Made by a program: the position numbers and the translations under genes. Below the pieces are notes generated by a model, which was given only the letters and a program-made list of their open reading frames with translations, searched no databases and was not told the origin of the DNA. Shown here piece after piece: positions 26,543 to 35,436 of a stretch of DNA of 64,000 bases. The stretch is from CAYUDP01 sp964443725 (GTDB taxonomy: Bacteria > Patescibacteriota > Minisyncoccia > Phycocordibacterales > JAKFXT01): the NCBI GenBank assembly GCA_964443725.1, contig CAYUDP010000001.1:1-64000 (forward strand), read 5' to 3'. How positions within the stretch are numbered: position 1 is the first letter of the stretch; each line of letters opens with the position of its first letter.

Positions 26543-26732
26543 ATATGCAAGGTATTATATATCATGTGGATATGTGGAGAACTTACCAAAAAAATATTTT
26601 TATGGTGATAAGTGGTGGATAAATCACAAAAGTTCAAATAACCATACTGACAACTGTATTTTATTTTCCAAATCTTAAAACTAATAAGCAAATCTTGAAA
26701 AAAATCAAAATATGATGTAGTATCCCAAATAT
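26543..26732. other. candidate oriC
   Basis: The spacer between divergent dnaA and rpmH holds three same-orientation near-consensus DnaA boxes: TGTGGATAT (26565-26573), TGTGGAGAA (26573-26581) and GGTGGATAA (26614-26622), each 8/9 to TGTGGATAA. AT-rich DNA surrounds them. GC skew in hand-counted samples changes sign between the left and right sides of this point. The gene order dnaN-dnaA-oriC-rpmH-rnpA-yidC is the classical origin neighbourhood. Confidence 0.7.
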
Positions 26733-26867
26733 ATGTCAGTTACATATCAACCAAAAAAGAAAAAGCGAGCCAAAAGCCACGGATTCTTGGTAAGGGCTAA
26801 AACTCCAGGTGGAAAGAAAACAGTTGCCAGAAGACGCCAAAAAGGGCGAAAGAAGCTGACTGTATAA
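26733..26867 (+). CDS. rpmH: 50S ribosomal protein L34
   Basis: The 44 residues begin MSVTYQPKKKKRAKSHGFLV and end GRKKLTV. It matches L34, including the RAKSHGFLVR and RRRQKGR segments. Its TAA overlaps the rnpA ATG (TAATG). A TAGTAT box lies close upstream. Confidence 0.95.
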   Translation: MSVTYQPKKKKRAKSHGFLVRAKTPGGKKTVARRRQKGRKKLTV

Positions 26868-27184
26868 TGCTTGGAAAAGAAAAAAGGCTAAATAGACAAT
26901 CCTTTGCGAGTTTAAACTCGCAGGGGTTTGTTTTTTTTACAGACAATTTTTCAATAAGAATAATAAAAAACACTGAAAAACCAAGGTTTTCTTGTGTTGT
27001 TTCAAATAAAGTTGCAACAACCAAACCAATAAGAAATAAACTAAAAAGACAGGTCTATTCAGTTATTGGAACAATTGATACTTCAAAGTTAAAAGGATCC
27101 GCCATAATTTATTGTAAAAAAGGCGTATTAAAACTATCTTTTTCTGAAATAAAAGAGGAACTGCTCAAGGTTTTGCTAAAATAA
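26867..27184 (+). CDS. rnpA: ribonuclease P protein component
   Basis: The product has 105 residues. The hallmark basic helix is PIRNKLKRQVYSVI (RNxxKR), with the N-terminal KRLNRQSFASL. It helps the RNase P RNA bind pre-tRNA. Coupled to rpmH by a one-base overlap. Confidence 0.9.
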   Translation: MLGKEKRLNRQSFASLNSQGFVFFTDNFSIRIIKNTEKPRFSCVVSNKVATTKPIRNKLKRQVYSVIGTIDTSKLKGSAIIYCKKGVLKLSFSEIKEELLKVLLK

Positions 27185-27226
27185 GAACTTGCTACTTACC
27201 TATTACAAAGGTAGAATAGCCCCAAT

Positions 27227-27955
27227 ATGAGCGGAGGTTTTTTCCACACTGTTTTCTATCAGCCAATATATAATCTCCTTGTTTTTCTTATCGACTCTAT
27301 TCCTGGGGGGAATATAACTATTGCTGTGTTTCTAACTACGATTATAGTCCGACTTGTTCTTTTCCCTTTATCAAAAAAGGCCTTCCAAACACAACTTATA
27401 ATGAAAGATCTTATGCCCAAAATGGAAGATCTTAAGAGAAAATATAAGGACAACAAAGAGGCTTATGCAAAAGCTACAATGGATTTATATAAAGAAAAGC
27501 AAATAAACCCATTCGCTGGTTTTTTTCTAATACTTATACAACTTCCTGTTATTTTTGCTCTATTTTTTATCTTTTCAAGATCTGGTTTGCCACATATAAA
27601 TGCAACCGATCTATATAGTTTTATTAGTGTCCCGAAAGAAACGTCCATGATTCTTTTTGGGATATTTGACATGTCTAAAAAAAGCTTAATCCTAGCTATA
27701 TTTGCGGGTGTCGCCCAATTTATCCAAGCCCAAATATCTATACCAAAGTCCCCAGAACTAAAAGATGGGCAAGAAAGAACTTTCCAGGATGATTTTGCGA
27801 GAAATATGAATATGCAGGCTAGATATTTCTTGCCAGCGCTTATGATTCCTACCGCCTACTTCCTTTCGGCTGCGATTGCTGTATATTTCATTACAAGCAG
27901 TCTGTTTTCTATTGCACAGGATTTATATATAAAGAAAAAGTATGTCGGAAAATAA
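27227..27955 (+). CDS. yidC: YidC/Oxa1 family membrane protein insertase
   Basis: The 242-residue protein has the Oxa1 core with TM segments near 30-50, 95-115 (FFLILIQLPVIFALFFIF), 155-175 and 205-230, and the cytoplasmic hairpin KKAFQTQLIMKDLMPKMEDLKRKYKDN. It lacks the long periplasmic domain of proteobacterial YidC, as in Gram-positive forms. It inserts proteins into the membrane. It overlaps khpB by 14 bp. Confidence 0.92.
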   Translation: MSGGFFHTVFYQPIYNLLVFLIDSIPGGNITIAVFLTTIIVRLVLFPLSKKAFQTQLIMKDLMPKMEDLKRKYKDNKEAYAKATMDLYKEKQINPFAGFFLILIQLPVIFALFFIFSRSGLPHINATDLYSFISVPKETSMILFGIFDMSKKSLILAIFAGVAQFIQAQISIPKSPELKDGQERTFQDDFARNMNMQARYFLPALMIPTAYFLSAAIAVYFITSSLFSIAQDLYIKKKYVGK

Positions 27956-28439
27956 AACACCAAAAAAAGAAGATATCGAAAGCCTTTTGAGAAAAATACT
28001 AGAGATGGGAGGTTTTGAGTGTGGCAGTATTGTATATGAAATATCTGGGCCAGAAACCATATTTTCAATTGAAACTGACGAAAGTGGACGTTTAATTGGC
28101 CAAGGAGGTGAAGTTTTGTCTGCCCTAAATTGTGTTTTTAGAAAGATTCTTGAGAATAAATATGGAGAAACGGAAACTATCTATTCCGTTGATATAAATA
28201 ACTACAGGGCGAAGGCGAGAGAAAGGCTTATTGGTATGGCCATGATGCTTGCTGAAAGGGCTATAACTTTCAAACATGAGGTGGAGTTGGAGCCTATGAG
28301 TTCGTACCAAAGGCGTGTCGTACACTCACATTTTCAAAATCATCCAAACATTGAAACAGAATCAAGAGGTGAAGGGAAATGGCGACACATTGTAATAAAG
28401 TATGTTGAAGCCAAAAATCCAGATATACCAAAAGACTAA
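27942..28439 (+). CDS. khpB: RNA-binding protein KhpB (Jag)
   Basis: The 165-residue protein has a KH domain with GRLIGQGGEVLSALN and an R3H domain with AERAITFKHEVELEPMSSYQRRVVHSH. The N-terminal Jag-N domain is largely missing. It binds small RNAs/mRNAs in Gram-positives and is typically encoded after yidC, as here. Confidence 0.9.
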   Translation: MSENKTPKKEDIESLLRKILEMGGFECGSIVYEISGPETIFSIETDESGRLIGQGGEVLSALNCVFRKILENKYGETETIYSVDINNYRAKARERLIGMAMMLAERAITFKHEVELEPMSSYQRRVVHSHFQNHPNIETESRGEGKWRHIVIKYVEAKNPDIPKD

Positions 28440-28470
28440 AAAATAACCCCATTCTTGGGGTTATTTTTTA
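28440..28470. terminator. bidirectional terminator
   Basis: AAAATAACCCC/GGGGTTATTTT forms an 11-bp stem with loop ATTCTT, followed by T's. It ends the rpmH-khpB unit and overlaps the stop of the convergent T4SS-operon gene. Confidence 0.88.
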
Positions 28471-29810
28471 GTTGTGGTTGCTACTGTAGTACTTGCATTT
28501 GTGTGTGTTTGAGAGAGACCATTTGGGAGTCTTACGCTCCACAGTGTATTGTCATTTTTGTTTATGAAAACAAGGTATTTTTTGTCTGGAGATATTTTTG
28601 GGTTTGTTATATCGAAAGTAAAACCACTTCTAGTTGGAGTAGTGAATTGACTTATTTCCCCTGTCTTTGGGCTTGCTATCCATATCTCGTCTTTAAAGGA
28701 TGTTATTCCCTTGTACCAATCATCTGGGTATTTACCCTTCTCTATTTGGCTTGGAACCCCACATATAAAGAAAGAGTCGTCTTTCGCAAACGAACATTTG
28801 TCTGCAAAAGTAAACAATGGCAATGGCTCTGTAGATTTCTTCTTTAGGTCGTAGTAATAAACCATAGGCAAGTTTTCAGTTACCCCAGAATATAGTATGT
28901 ATTGACCTTTTTCACTTAGCACACCTGAACTGCCACTTGGTCCGTTTAACACTTTACTTAATTTTCCAGAATTAATATTTATAGAATAGTAAAGCGATGG
29001 GTAGTTAAAAGATGGTTTCGTTTGTATGAATACATTTTCATTGGTTGCTCCCAAAATTTTCCACTCATTTATTGGAAGATAGGCTATTTGCTTCATAACG
29101 GAGCCATCTTCGTTTGATATGAATACACCTGTCTCGTTGTTTATCTTGTCCAAGAACGCTATTTTTGGCTTTGTGGCCTTATTTTTACTCTGTGTCTTAT
29201 CAAATGGTATAGAGACTGCTTGATATATACCCTTTGGTAAAGCAACCGTCTCAATGTCTGACAAATTTTCCGATGACGAATCTTTTGGAGAAGTTGATGC
29301 TGATGAATTGTTTACTATTTGTCCGAATATTGTATTCAAGGTATCTGATGTTGGGTCGGCGAATCTTGAGAGGAATCCTGACTCACCCGAAAGCCACAAA
29401 GTTTCTCTTATTAATATAAGGGTTCTATTTGTCACCCTTTCTTTGTTTACTGATGAAAATGGTATGTCTATTATATTCCCCTTCTCTCCTTCCATATATC
29501 TAACTGTGAGGCCATCATTTGAGCTTTCGTAGAATGTAAATCCTGAAACAGGGGAAGTGGAGAGTTGTCTTATTGCGGGTATTTCTACTGGATTTTGGTT
29601 GTTGTTTCCAGTACTTGTGCTTTGTTGACTACTTGTATTTTGACCATTGTTGTCAAATGGGAATATAGGTATATCTCTCTTTGCCTCCTCTTGGGCACTA
29701 GTATTCCCATTACTATCAGAGACATTTATTGATTTATACCAATAGAAAATTCCAAAACCTAAACACAGGATGACAAAAGAGATTATTGAAATTGCTACAG
29801 TTTTTGACAT
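28461..29810 (-). CDS. single-TM protein with beta-propeller-like repeats
   Basis: The 449-residue protein has an N-terminal TM (ISIISFVILCLGFGIFYWY), a low-complexity Ser/Thr/Asn linker (NGQNTSSQQSTSTGNNN) and a large extracytoplasmic part with PD40/WD40-like blades such as ISPDKKYLVFINKNDNTLWSV. I infer a beta propeller. It is the last gene of the T4SS-like operon. The function is unknown. Confidence 0.6.
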   Translation of the reverse strand: MSKTVAISIISFVILCLGFGIFYWYKSINVSDSNGNTSAQEEAKRDIPIFPFDNNGQNTSSQQSTSTGNNNQNPVEIPAIRQLSTSPVSGFTFYESSNDGLTVRYMEGEKGNIIDIPFSSVNKERVTNRTLILIRETLWLSGESGFLSRFADPTSDTLNTIFGQIVNNSSASTSPKDSSSENLSDIETVALPKGIYQAVSIPFDKTQSKNKATKPKIAFLDKINNETGVFISNEDGSVMKQIAYLPINEWKILGATNENVFIQTKPSFNYPSLYYSININSGKLSKVLNGPSGSSGVLSEKGQYILYSGVTENLPMVYYYDLKKKSTEPLPLFTFADKCSFAKDDSFFICGVPSQIEKGKYPDDWYKGITSFKDEIWIASPKTGEISQFTTPTRSGFTFDITNPKISPDKKYLVFINKNDNTLWSVRLPNGLSQTHTNASTTVATTTKK

Positions 29811-29811
29811 T

Positions 29812-30713
29812 TTATTTGCTTGAATAACACTCTATATTTCCGACGATGTCATAATTCTTTTTTATGCCCGGCAGATATTTTTGACAATCACTAAGTGTTT
29901 GATAGTAATTGCAACTTACACCTACATCTCCGCCATGAATATTTGATGTGACGGTGACATAATTGGTACCAGTGACAACATCAATTTGGCCTTTGCCAGT
30001 ACATATGGTATTTCCGATTTGAGAGGCGGATAATTTTGGCTGGTTTGAGGCTTCCAAACCATCGTTGACTTTATCGATACCTTCAGAGATTATTCGGTTT
30101 GTAAAATTTATTCTTTCAGTGTCNNNNNNNNNNNNNNNNNNNNNNNNNNNNNNNNNNNNNNNNNNNNNNNNNNNNNNNNNNNNNNNNNNNNNNNNNNNNN
30201 NNNNNNNNNNNNNNNNNNNNNNNCTTTATCGATACCTTCAGAGATTATTCGGTTTGTAAAATTTATTCTTTCAGTGTCAGATACTACAGTGGTTGGGGCG
30301 TAAACACTTACTGGATTTAGGTTGAAGCTCAATATGGCTGGATTTATGGTGTTTAGTATCAAAAATGCTCCAGCAAGCAAAAGAAGCCCAACTGCTACGC
30401 CTTTTATGGTTTCTTTGGCATTACCCTTCTCCGAGAAAGCTTCCGTTGTCATGTATTTAAGCCCCCCAACTGTTATCCTCATAACCCCCAATATTGCAGC
30501 GAGGATTATCAAGAGTTTAACCATTTGATTCAAATAGTTTGGGAAATTACTTGGTGTATATGTCTGGCCAATACTTGGTAGTGGAGCAAGAAGTGTGTAA
30601 GTTTGTTGGTTATCAGAAAAAGCCAAAGTTGGCACAAAGAGAATAGCTAAAGGTACAAATGATAAAAAGCCCGATAATATAGCACTTATTTTTTTATAAG
30701 TTTGAGGCTTCAT
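29812..30713 (-). CDS. VirB2/TrbC-like pilin or membrane protein, split by a false gap
   Basis: The N-terminal part (MKPQTYKKISAILSG) has a signal peptide ending near PTLAFS, then two TM segments typical of T4SS pilin subunits: MVKLLIILAAILGVMRITVGGL and TIKGVAVGLLLLAGAFLILNTI. The C-terminal part continues after the N gap. The 55 bp before and after the gap are identical; removing 100 N plus one 55-bp copy leaves 747 bp, a whole number of codons (248 residues). So this is one intact gene. The C-terminal domain has four Cys (CTGKG, SCNYY, CQKYL, ECYSS). It overlaps the preceding gene by 20 bp. Confidence 0.7.
30124..30223. other. false assembly gap (100 N)
   Basis: Positions 30069-30123 and 30224-30278 are the same 55 bp, so the two contigs overlap and no sequence is missing. 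Confidence 0.93.
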
Positions 30714-31704
30714 ATTCTATTGTCGTTTCTTTTTTTGTAGATTGGAACAATTTTTTTATCCCTTCGATTGAGAATGATACTGATGATTTACCAGAAGTAT
30801 TTGGCTTTCTTACAGTTAATTTGGTTGTCTTATTGTTCTGCTCCTCGCCGTTTATGTACCACTTGTAGTTAAAGTTTTTTGACGGCTGGTTTTTTTCTGA
30901 GAAGAAATATGGAGAGCCAAATATCGTTAATTCTGGACCATCCATAAACATTTTATCACCTATTGCTTTGTTGAGCTTTAGGCCCGATTGGGGAGAGTCT
31001 TCATAGAATATTATTTCAGGATTGGACTGGGAAATTTTTAGCTCCCCTACCGCTTTCATGTTGTATTCTTGGGAATAAACTTCTACTGAAATTTTTGGTG
31101 AATTTTCTGGTAAATACCCCATAAGAAAAGAAAAAGTTTCCTTGTCGTATCCAGAAGCTCTTCCGTTTACTTCATCATCTACGCTCCACGTATATGTGAG
31201 TTCATTTCTTGGGATTTCTGTACCATCTTTTAGTCTCAAATGTGGGATTGCCCAAACTTTAACCTTTGCCTCAGATGTTGGGAGGGCCTTTCCACTATAG
31301 AAAGCTGGAGTATAGGTATCGGCTTCAAATATCATGTCTACTGCTGTTGGTATTATGACAAACATCTTTTTGATACTTGATCCATCCGGACCTTCTATTA
31401 TTGCAACAACTTCAGTTTGTGTCCCTATGGTGCCAGATTTAACAGATATTCTTTTTTCGCCCTTGCCACTGAAAATGGCTTTACCGTTCACTGACCAGAC
31501 AATATTTGCCGTGTCGATATTGAAGGAGTTGCTACTTAGCTCTATTGATACGTTTTCTCCTGGAGTAGGGACAGAGGGGACCATCAGTCCTGTAACAGAA
31601 CCGTCCCCTCCCCCTAATGATCCAAGGTCTATTGCTCTTGCTAATATCGGAGATACAAGTAAGAGAGACAGTATTATTGTGATTATTTTAATAAATCTAA
31701 GCAT
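30694..31704 (-). CDS. secreted Ig/PKD-like protein of the T4SS-like operon
   Basis: The 336-residue protein has a signal peptide (IKIITIILSLLLVSPILARA). Repeated beta-sandwich-like modules follow, with phrases typical of PKD/Ig folds (IVWSVNGKAIFSGKGEKRI, LTYTWSVDDEVNGRA, FNYKWYINGEEQNNKTTKL). It is probably surface-exposed. It overlaps both neighbours by a few bases, so it is part of the operon. No homolog named. Confidence 0.6.
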   Translation of the reverse strand: MLRFIKIITIILSLLLVSPILARAIDLGSLGGGDGSVTGLMVPSVPTPGENVSIELSSNSFNIDTANIVWSVNGKAIFSGKGEKRISVKSGTIGTQTEVVAIIEGPDGSSIKKMFVIIPTAVDMIFEADTYTPAFYSGKALPTSEAKVKVWAIPHLRLKDGTEIPRNELTYTWSVDDEVNGRASGYDKETFSFLMGYLPENSPKISVEVYSQEYNMKAVGELKISQSNPEIIFYEDSPQSGLKLNKAIGDKMFMDGPELTIFGSPYFFSEKNQPSKNFNYKWYINGEEQNNKTTKLTVRKPNTSGKSSVSFSIEGIKKLFQSTKKETTIEYEASNL

Positions 31705-32421
31705 TTTGGTTGTTGTTTGGGGCTATACTTGGTATGGTTTTTAGTTCTAGCATTTTTTCTGATATATGTTTCGCTTCCTCGTATTGTTCTGAGTCTTTGA
31801 CATCGGGAGCTATTGTCCTTATGTCCCTTATTGCACTATTATTTGTCCCGCTTACTTCTGGGTTAGTTTCTTCGGGGGTATTTTTCTGGCCTGTATTTGT
31901 TTTGGTCTTATTTTTCTTTGCTATTTCAGCATCTTCTTTGTTTGTGGCACTGATAATAATTGTTATTGATATTGTCCACATAGGGAGAGCGTTAATGAGT
32001 GGAATCATCTCCCCGATTCCTCCGGCAAAAAAAGCTATTGATCTTCTTGAACTATTTGAACCAGAACCTATAGTGAAAGGTACTCCTAATATTTTAAACC
32101 ATATAANNNNNNNNNNNNNNNNNNNNNNNNNNNNNNNNNNNNNNNNNNNNNNNNNNNNNNNNNNNNNNNNNNNNNNNNNNNNNNNNNNNNNNNNNNNNNN
32201 NNNNNNCTATTTGAACCAGAACCTATAGTGAAAGGTACTCCTAATATTTTAAACCATATAAAATACATTATCCATGCGAAGGCTGTGATTATAGTTCCCA
32301 ATATTGCCCCAACAGCAATAAAATCTAACAGTATTTGAACAAGATCAAATACTAAAGCGCTAGCATAAAGTCCTATTTTACTTACGATACCTATTCTTTT
32401 CGGATAATTACTGCCAAACAT
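31697..32421 (-). CDS. membrane protein of the T4SS-like operon, split by a false gap
   Basis: The N-terminal half has TM segments (ALVFDLVQILLDFIAVGAIL, TIITAFAWIMYFIWF), a short Ser-rich loop and a further hydrophobic stretch (LPMWTISITIIIS); a charged Lys/Glu/Asn-rich tail follows. The N gap is flanked by an identical 55-bp sequence on both sides. Removing 155 bp leaves 570 bp, an intact reading frame of 189 residues. It starts 2 bp after the VirB4-type ATPase stop. Confidence 0.65.
32107..32206. other. false assembly gap (100 N)
   Basis: Positions 32052-32106 and 32207-32261 are identical over 55 bp, so the contigs overlap. Confidence 0.93.
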
Positions 32422-32423
32422 CT

Positions 32424-34235
32424 TTAGTTTGCAAGCTTGAGTTCAGCTTTTGCTTTCCTGATCGATAGGATTTGAGATGGGTCAGATGTGATGATCTGGT
32501 CTTCTGTATACGAAGCGATTATTTTTATAGCTACATGTTTAAGTCCGGCGAAGAATATGCCTTCACCTACATCAGACTCTAGCAATAGATATTTTTCTTC
32601 CTCAGTTAGGTTGAAAGTTTGCTTTACTGTGTCTATGGATGTTGGAGATTGTTTAAGTAGTATCTGAATCGAAGAGTTGGTAATGATAGGTAATCCATAA
32701 GGGGATTTTAGGAAGTCGGCTACGTCTTGTGTGATAGTGGCGACTCCTAGGAAGTATTTTCTACCTCTTTTTACGAGACTAAACAAGAAAGAGGCTGTAT
32801 CTTCAGATTTCATCATCCACCATGCCTCATCAACAACAAGAAGCCTTTTTCTGATGTCTTTTCTTATGGCGTTCCATATGAAATGAGTGACAATATACAT
32901 TGCGATAGGCTTTAGTTCATCTTCCATGTCACGTACTGAGAAAACGACGAATTTTTTGTTTATATCAACATTTGTTGGTTTGTTTATAAAGCCGGCCCAT
33001 GTACCTTTGGTATATTTGGTTAATCTTTGAGCAAGGGAGTCCCCTCCTTCCATGCCAGACAAAACAAGTTCAAAATCTGACATGAGTGGTGGATCTATAG
33101 ATGAAAAATCAGCCTCAGGTGTGATATCTTTCAAGGCATATGTTTCTGTTATTGCCCTATCTATAATAGCGTCTTCCTCAGGAGTGAGTCCTCCCATCAT
33201 TATTCTAAAAAGACCTACTAGATTTACGATGTTTGAACGCAAAATGTCTGCCCCTGACTCGTCCTCTCTTGGAACTGGCAGATCGAATGGGTTTATATGG
33301 TGTTCTGAAGTAAGAGAAATATTGAAATATCTACCTCCTGTTGCTTCAGCTAGGTATTCATATTCCCTTTCAGGGTCAATAACCAAAACCTCAGTATCAA
33401 ACATTAGTGTCCTTAAGATTTCTAGTTTTGTAGAGTAAGATTTTCCTGAACCGGATTTGGCAAATATTACAGAGTTGTAGTTTTCCATCGAAAATCTATC
33501 AAACAAAACCAAAGAAGCGTTGTGTCTGTTTATCCCGTAGAGTATTCCCCTATCAGAAGTTAGGTCAAAGGAAATAAATGGAAATACAGATGAAAGTGGT
33601 GAGGAATTTAGCTTCGAGTGAACCATAAGTTCATCTGTCGCAACCGGCAAAATGCTCTTAAAGCCTTGTTCTTGTTGGAAAAGTGCTGGCTTTAGGTAAA
33701 CAAGTTTTGATTCGAGGATTGATTTTACCTCGGATTCAACCTTATCTAGCTCAGCGTCAGAATCGCCGTATATTGATATGTATAAACCTACATCAAATAT
33801 ACGTTCCTGAGCTTGCTGGAGGTCATCTCTCAGTTGTTCGAGGTCCCTATAGGCGGTATCTAGTATTGGATCACGAACGAGCCCCTTTGCCTCTCTTTCT
33901 CGTATTTGGCTTTCAACTTCTGCAACCTTTTTTTCAAACTGGTGGAGTATTGTTGCTGTCTCTATGGGGTGGATGAAAATTGAAACGTCAAAAACTTTGT
34001 CGAGGTTGATTATTGGAGAGAACCAGCTTTCAGATAGAAATCTTGGATATGATATTACGAAAAAGGTTCTAACTATTTTCTCACCCAGATTTAACTCCTT
34101 TGGAGTTATTTGTAAGGCTGATGGAGCAATAACATCCTTGAGTTCGAGTATTCCCGACTCATATATTTCTTTTGGTAGAACTGCGGTTGGCAGATTCTCC
34201 TCTTTATTTTTTACTAAAAAATCGAATAACCCCAT
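32424..34235 (-). CDS. VirB4/TraC family T4SS ATPase
   Basis: The protein has 603 residues. Walker A is IFAKSGSGKSYSTKLEIL near residue 265, Walker B is RLLVVDEAWWMM near 460, and FLGVATITQDVADFL follows, all typical of VirB4/TraC ATPases. The N-terminal 230 residues have the VirB4 N-domain helical region (EREAKGLVRDPILD). It powers assembly or substrate transfer in type IV secretion. The neighbouring upstream gene encodes another N-domain-like protein. Confidence 0.9.
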   Translation of the reverse strand: MGLFDFLVKNKEENLPTAVLPKEIYESGILELKDVIAPSALQITPKELNLGEKIVRTFFVISYPRFLSESWFSPIINLDKVFDVSIFIHPIETATILHQFEKKVAEVESQIREREAKGLVRDPILDTAYRDLEQLRDDLQQAQERIFDVGLYISIYGDSDAELDKVESEVKSILESKLVYLKPALFQQEQGFKSILPVATDELMVHSKLNSSPLSSVFPFISFDLTSDRGILYGINRHNASLVLFDRFSMENYNSVIFAKSGSGKSYSTKLEILRTLMFDTEVLVIDPEREYEYLAEATGGRYFNISLTSEHHINPFDLPVPREDESGADILRSNIVNLVGLFRIMMGGLTPEEDAIIDRAITETYALKDITPEADFSSIDPPLMSDFELVLSGMEGGDSLAQRLTKYTKGTWAGFINKPTNVDINKKFVVFSVRDMEDELKPIAMYIVTHFIWNAIRKDIRKRLLVVDEAWWMMKSEDTASFLFSLVKRGRKYFLGVATITQDVADFLKSPYGLPIITNSSIQILLKQSPTSIDTVKQTFNLTEEEKYLLLESDVGEGIFFAGLKHVAIKIIASYTEDQIITSDPSQILSIRKAKAELKLAN

Positions 34236-34299
34236 ATTTAAGCGAAAAGCTCAGTATATTATACCCCATGTGGGCGTTTAATGGATGTTGAATTGTTGG

Positions 34300-34944
34300 T
34301 TACTTGAGTTTTGAAAGGCCAGTAGGGTTGTCCATTTCACCCGGGTTAAACATTTTGTAGAAAAGTTCTATTATTTCTTCTGTCCCAAGTTGGGTCACTC
34401 TTATTCCACAACGGACAAGTCCTTGTTCGATAACCGCGACTCTTTGTTCAAGTTGGGTTCTATATTCTTCAAACGAAACCTTTTCCTCCTGTTTTGTTTG
34501 TTTCCCGGCAATTAGTGAGAGTGGCCCGCTTTTTCCTGCCCCGCTTATTATTGATGGTGAATAAGGAACTATTATATAGAATCTTTTTACCATTATATTA
34601 GCACTATCAGTAAAAGTTTTTATAAAATCAATATATTCGTGGGTTTGTATTTTAAGAAGGTCGTTTATTTGCTCTTTATAACGCTCCTCAAGGAGAGTTA
34701 TGTATGGCCTTATGTCATGTTTTCTAGACTGAACAAAAATTTGAACCGAAAAATCAAGCGAGTTTAGGAAATTTTGGAATTGGTAAATAATGGAATTCTG
34801 CTCGTCGCCTGACTTTAGGGCGAAATTGGTGGAGGACGTCATCAAAATAGCCCTAAGAGACTCGTCTTTTAATACAACAATACCATCCCTTACTTCTTTT
34901 AAGGGTGGAAATTCTTGTGTTGATTGTGTGTCTATTCCTGCCAT
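34300..34944 (-). CDS. TraC/VirB4 N-domain-like protein
   Basis: The 214-residue protein starts MAGIDTQSTQEFPPLKEVRDGIVVL. Residues 20-110 (RAILMTSSTNFALKSGDEQNSIIYQFQNFLNSLDFSVQIFVQSR) match the N-terminal region that precedes the ATPase core in TraC-type proteins. It has no P-loop. It lies upstream of the VirB4-type gene and 1 bp after the PrgI gene, so a partner or split N-domain of that ATPase is the most likely role. Confidence 0.7.
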   Translation of the reverse strand: MAGIDTQSTQEFPPLKEVRDGIVVLKDESLRAILMTSSTNFALKSGDEQNSIIYQFQNFLNSLDFSVQIFVQSRKHDIRPYITLLEERYKEQINDLLKIQTHEYIDFIKTFTDSANIMVKRFYIIVPYSPSIISGAGKSGPLSLIAGKQTKQEEKVSFEEYRTQLEQRVAVIEQGLVRCGIRVTQLGTEEIIELFYKMFNPGEMDNPTGLSKLK

Positions 34945-34945
34945 T

Positions 34946-35398
34946 TTATTTTGTTATTATGTTTCTTCTTACAGTTTCTCCACTCATTTTGTCACTTACA
35001 TCGAGACTCCATGCCAAATCTTTAAGTTTGCTATCTGATAGTCTCGGGGAAAGCAAGCTGTCTATTGGTCCGCCTCCTATTGCGATATCTGCCATCGCTG
35101 TTTGAGGATTAACTTTTTTTGGGACTTTTTTCCAAATATAAAGCTTGTTTTTTACCGAATATTTAAAAGCGGCTTCAACTAGCTCTATAAAAGGTTTGTT
35201 GTTCACCTTATAGAATGCCAAAGCTGACGAGAAGCCACCAACAAGGGCCATCAAAGGATAGGCCAAAAAAGATGGTAAATAAAAGAATATTATCGCCATC
35301 ATTCCCAAGCCTCCGGCAACATATATAAACTGTTTAAAGGTTAGCGGGCCGAATATCTTATCTTCAACTTCGATGAATTGAGGTACTTGAAATTGCAT
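34946..35398 (-). CDS. PrgI family membrane protein
   Basis: The protein has 150 residues from MQFQVPQFIEVEDKIFGPLT (35398), the family-typical start; an in-frame ATG at 35416 is less likely. Two TM segments (FIYVAGGLGMMAIIFFYLPSF and AYPLMALVGGFSSALAFY) are followed by a cytoplasmic tail. PrgI proteins are VirB3-like components encoded next to VirB4 in Gram-positive and CPR T4SS loci. Confidence 0.85.
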   Translation of the reverse strand: MQFQVPQFIEVEDKIFGPLTFKQFIYVAGGLGMMAIIFFYLPSFLAYPLMALVGGFSSALAFYKVNNKPFIELVEAAFKYSVKNKLYIWKKVPKKVNPQTAMADIAIGGGPIDSLLSPRLSDSKLKDLAWSLDVSDKMSGETVRRNIITK

Positions 35399-35436
35399 AG
35401 AGATATTATAACTCAAATGCAGATATAATATTTAAT

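Noticed and set aside
29812..30057. Independent 81-residue gene
   Set aside because: It is the C-terminal part of the upstream gene once the false gap is removed.
30069..30278. 55-bp direct repeat as a biological repeat
   Set aside because: It brackets an N run exactly and its removal restores the frame, so it is a contig overlap.
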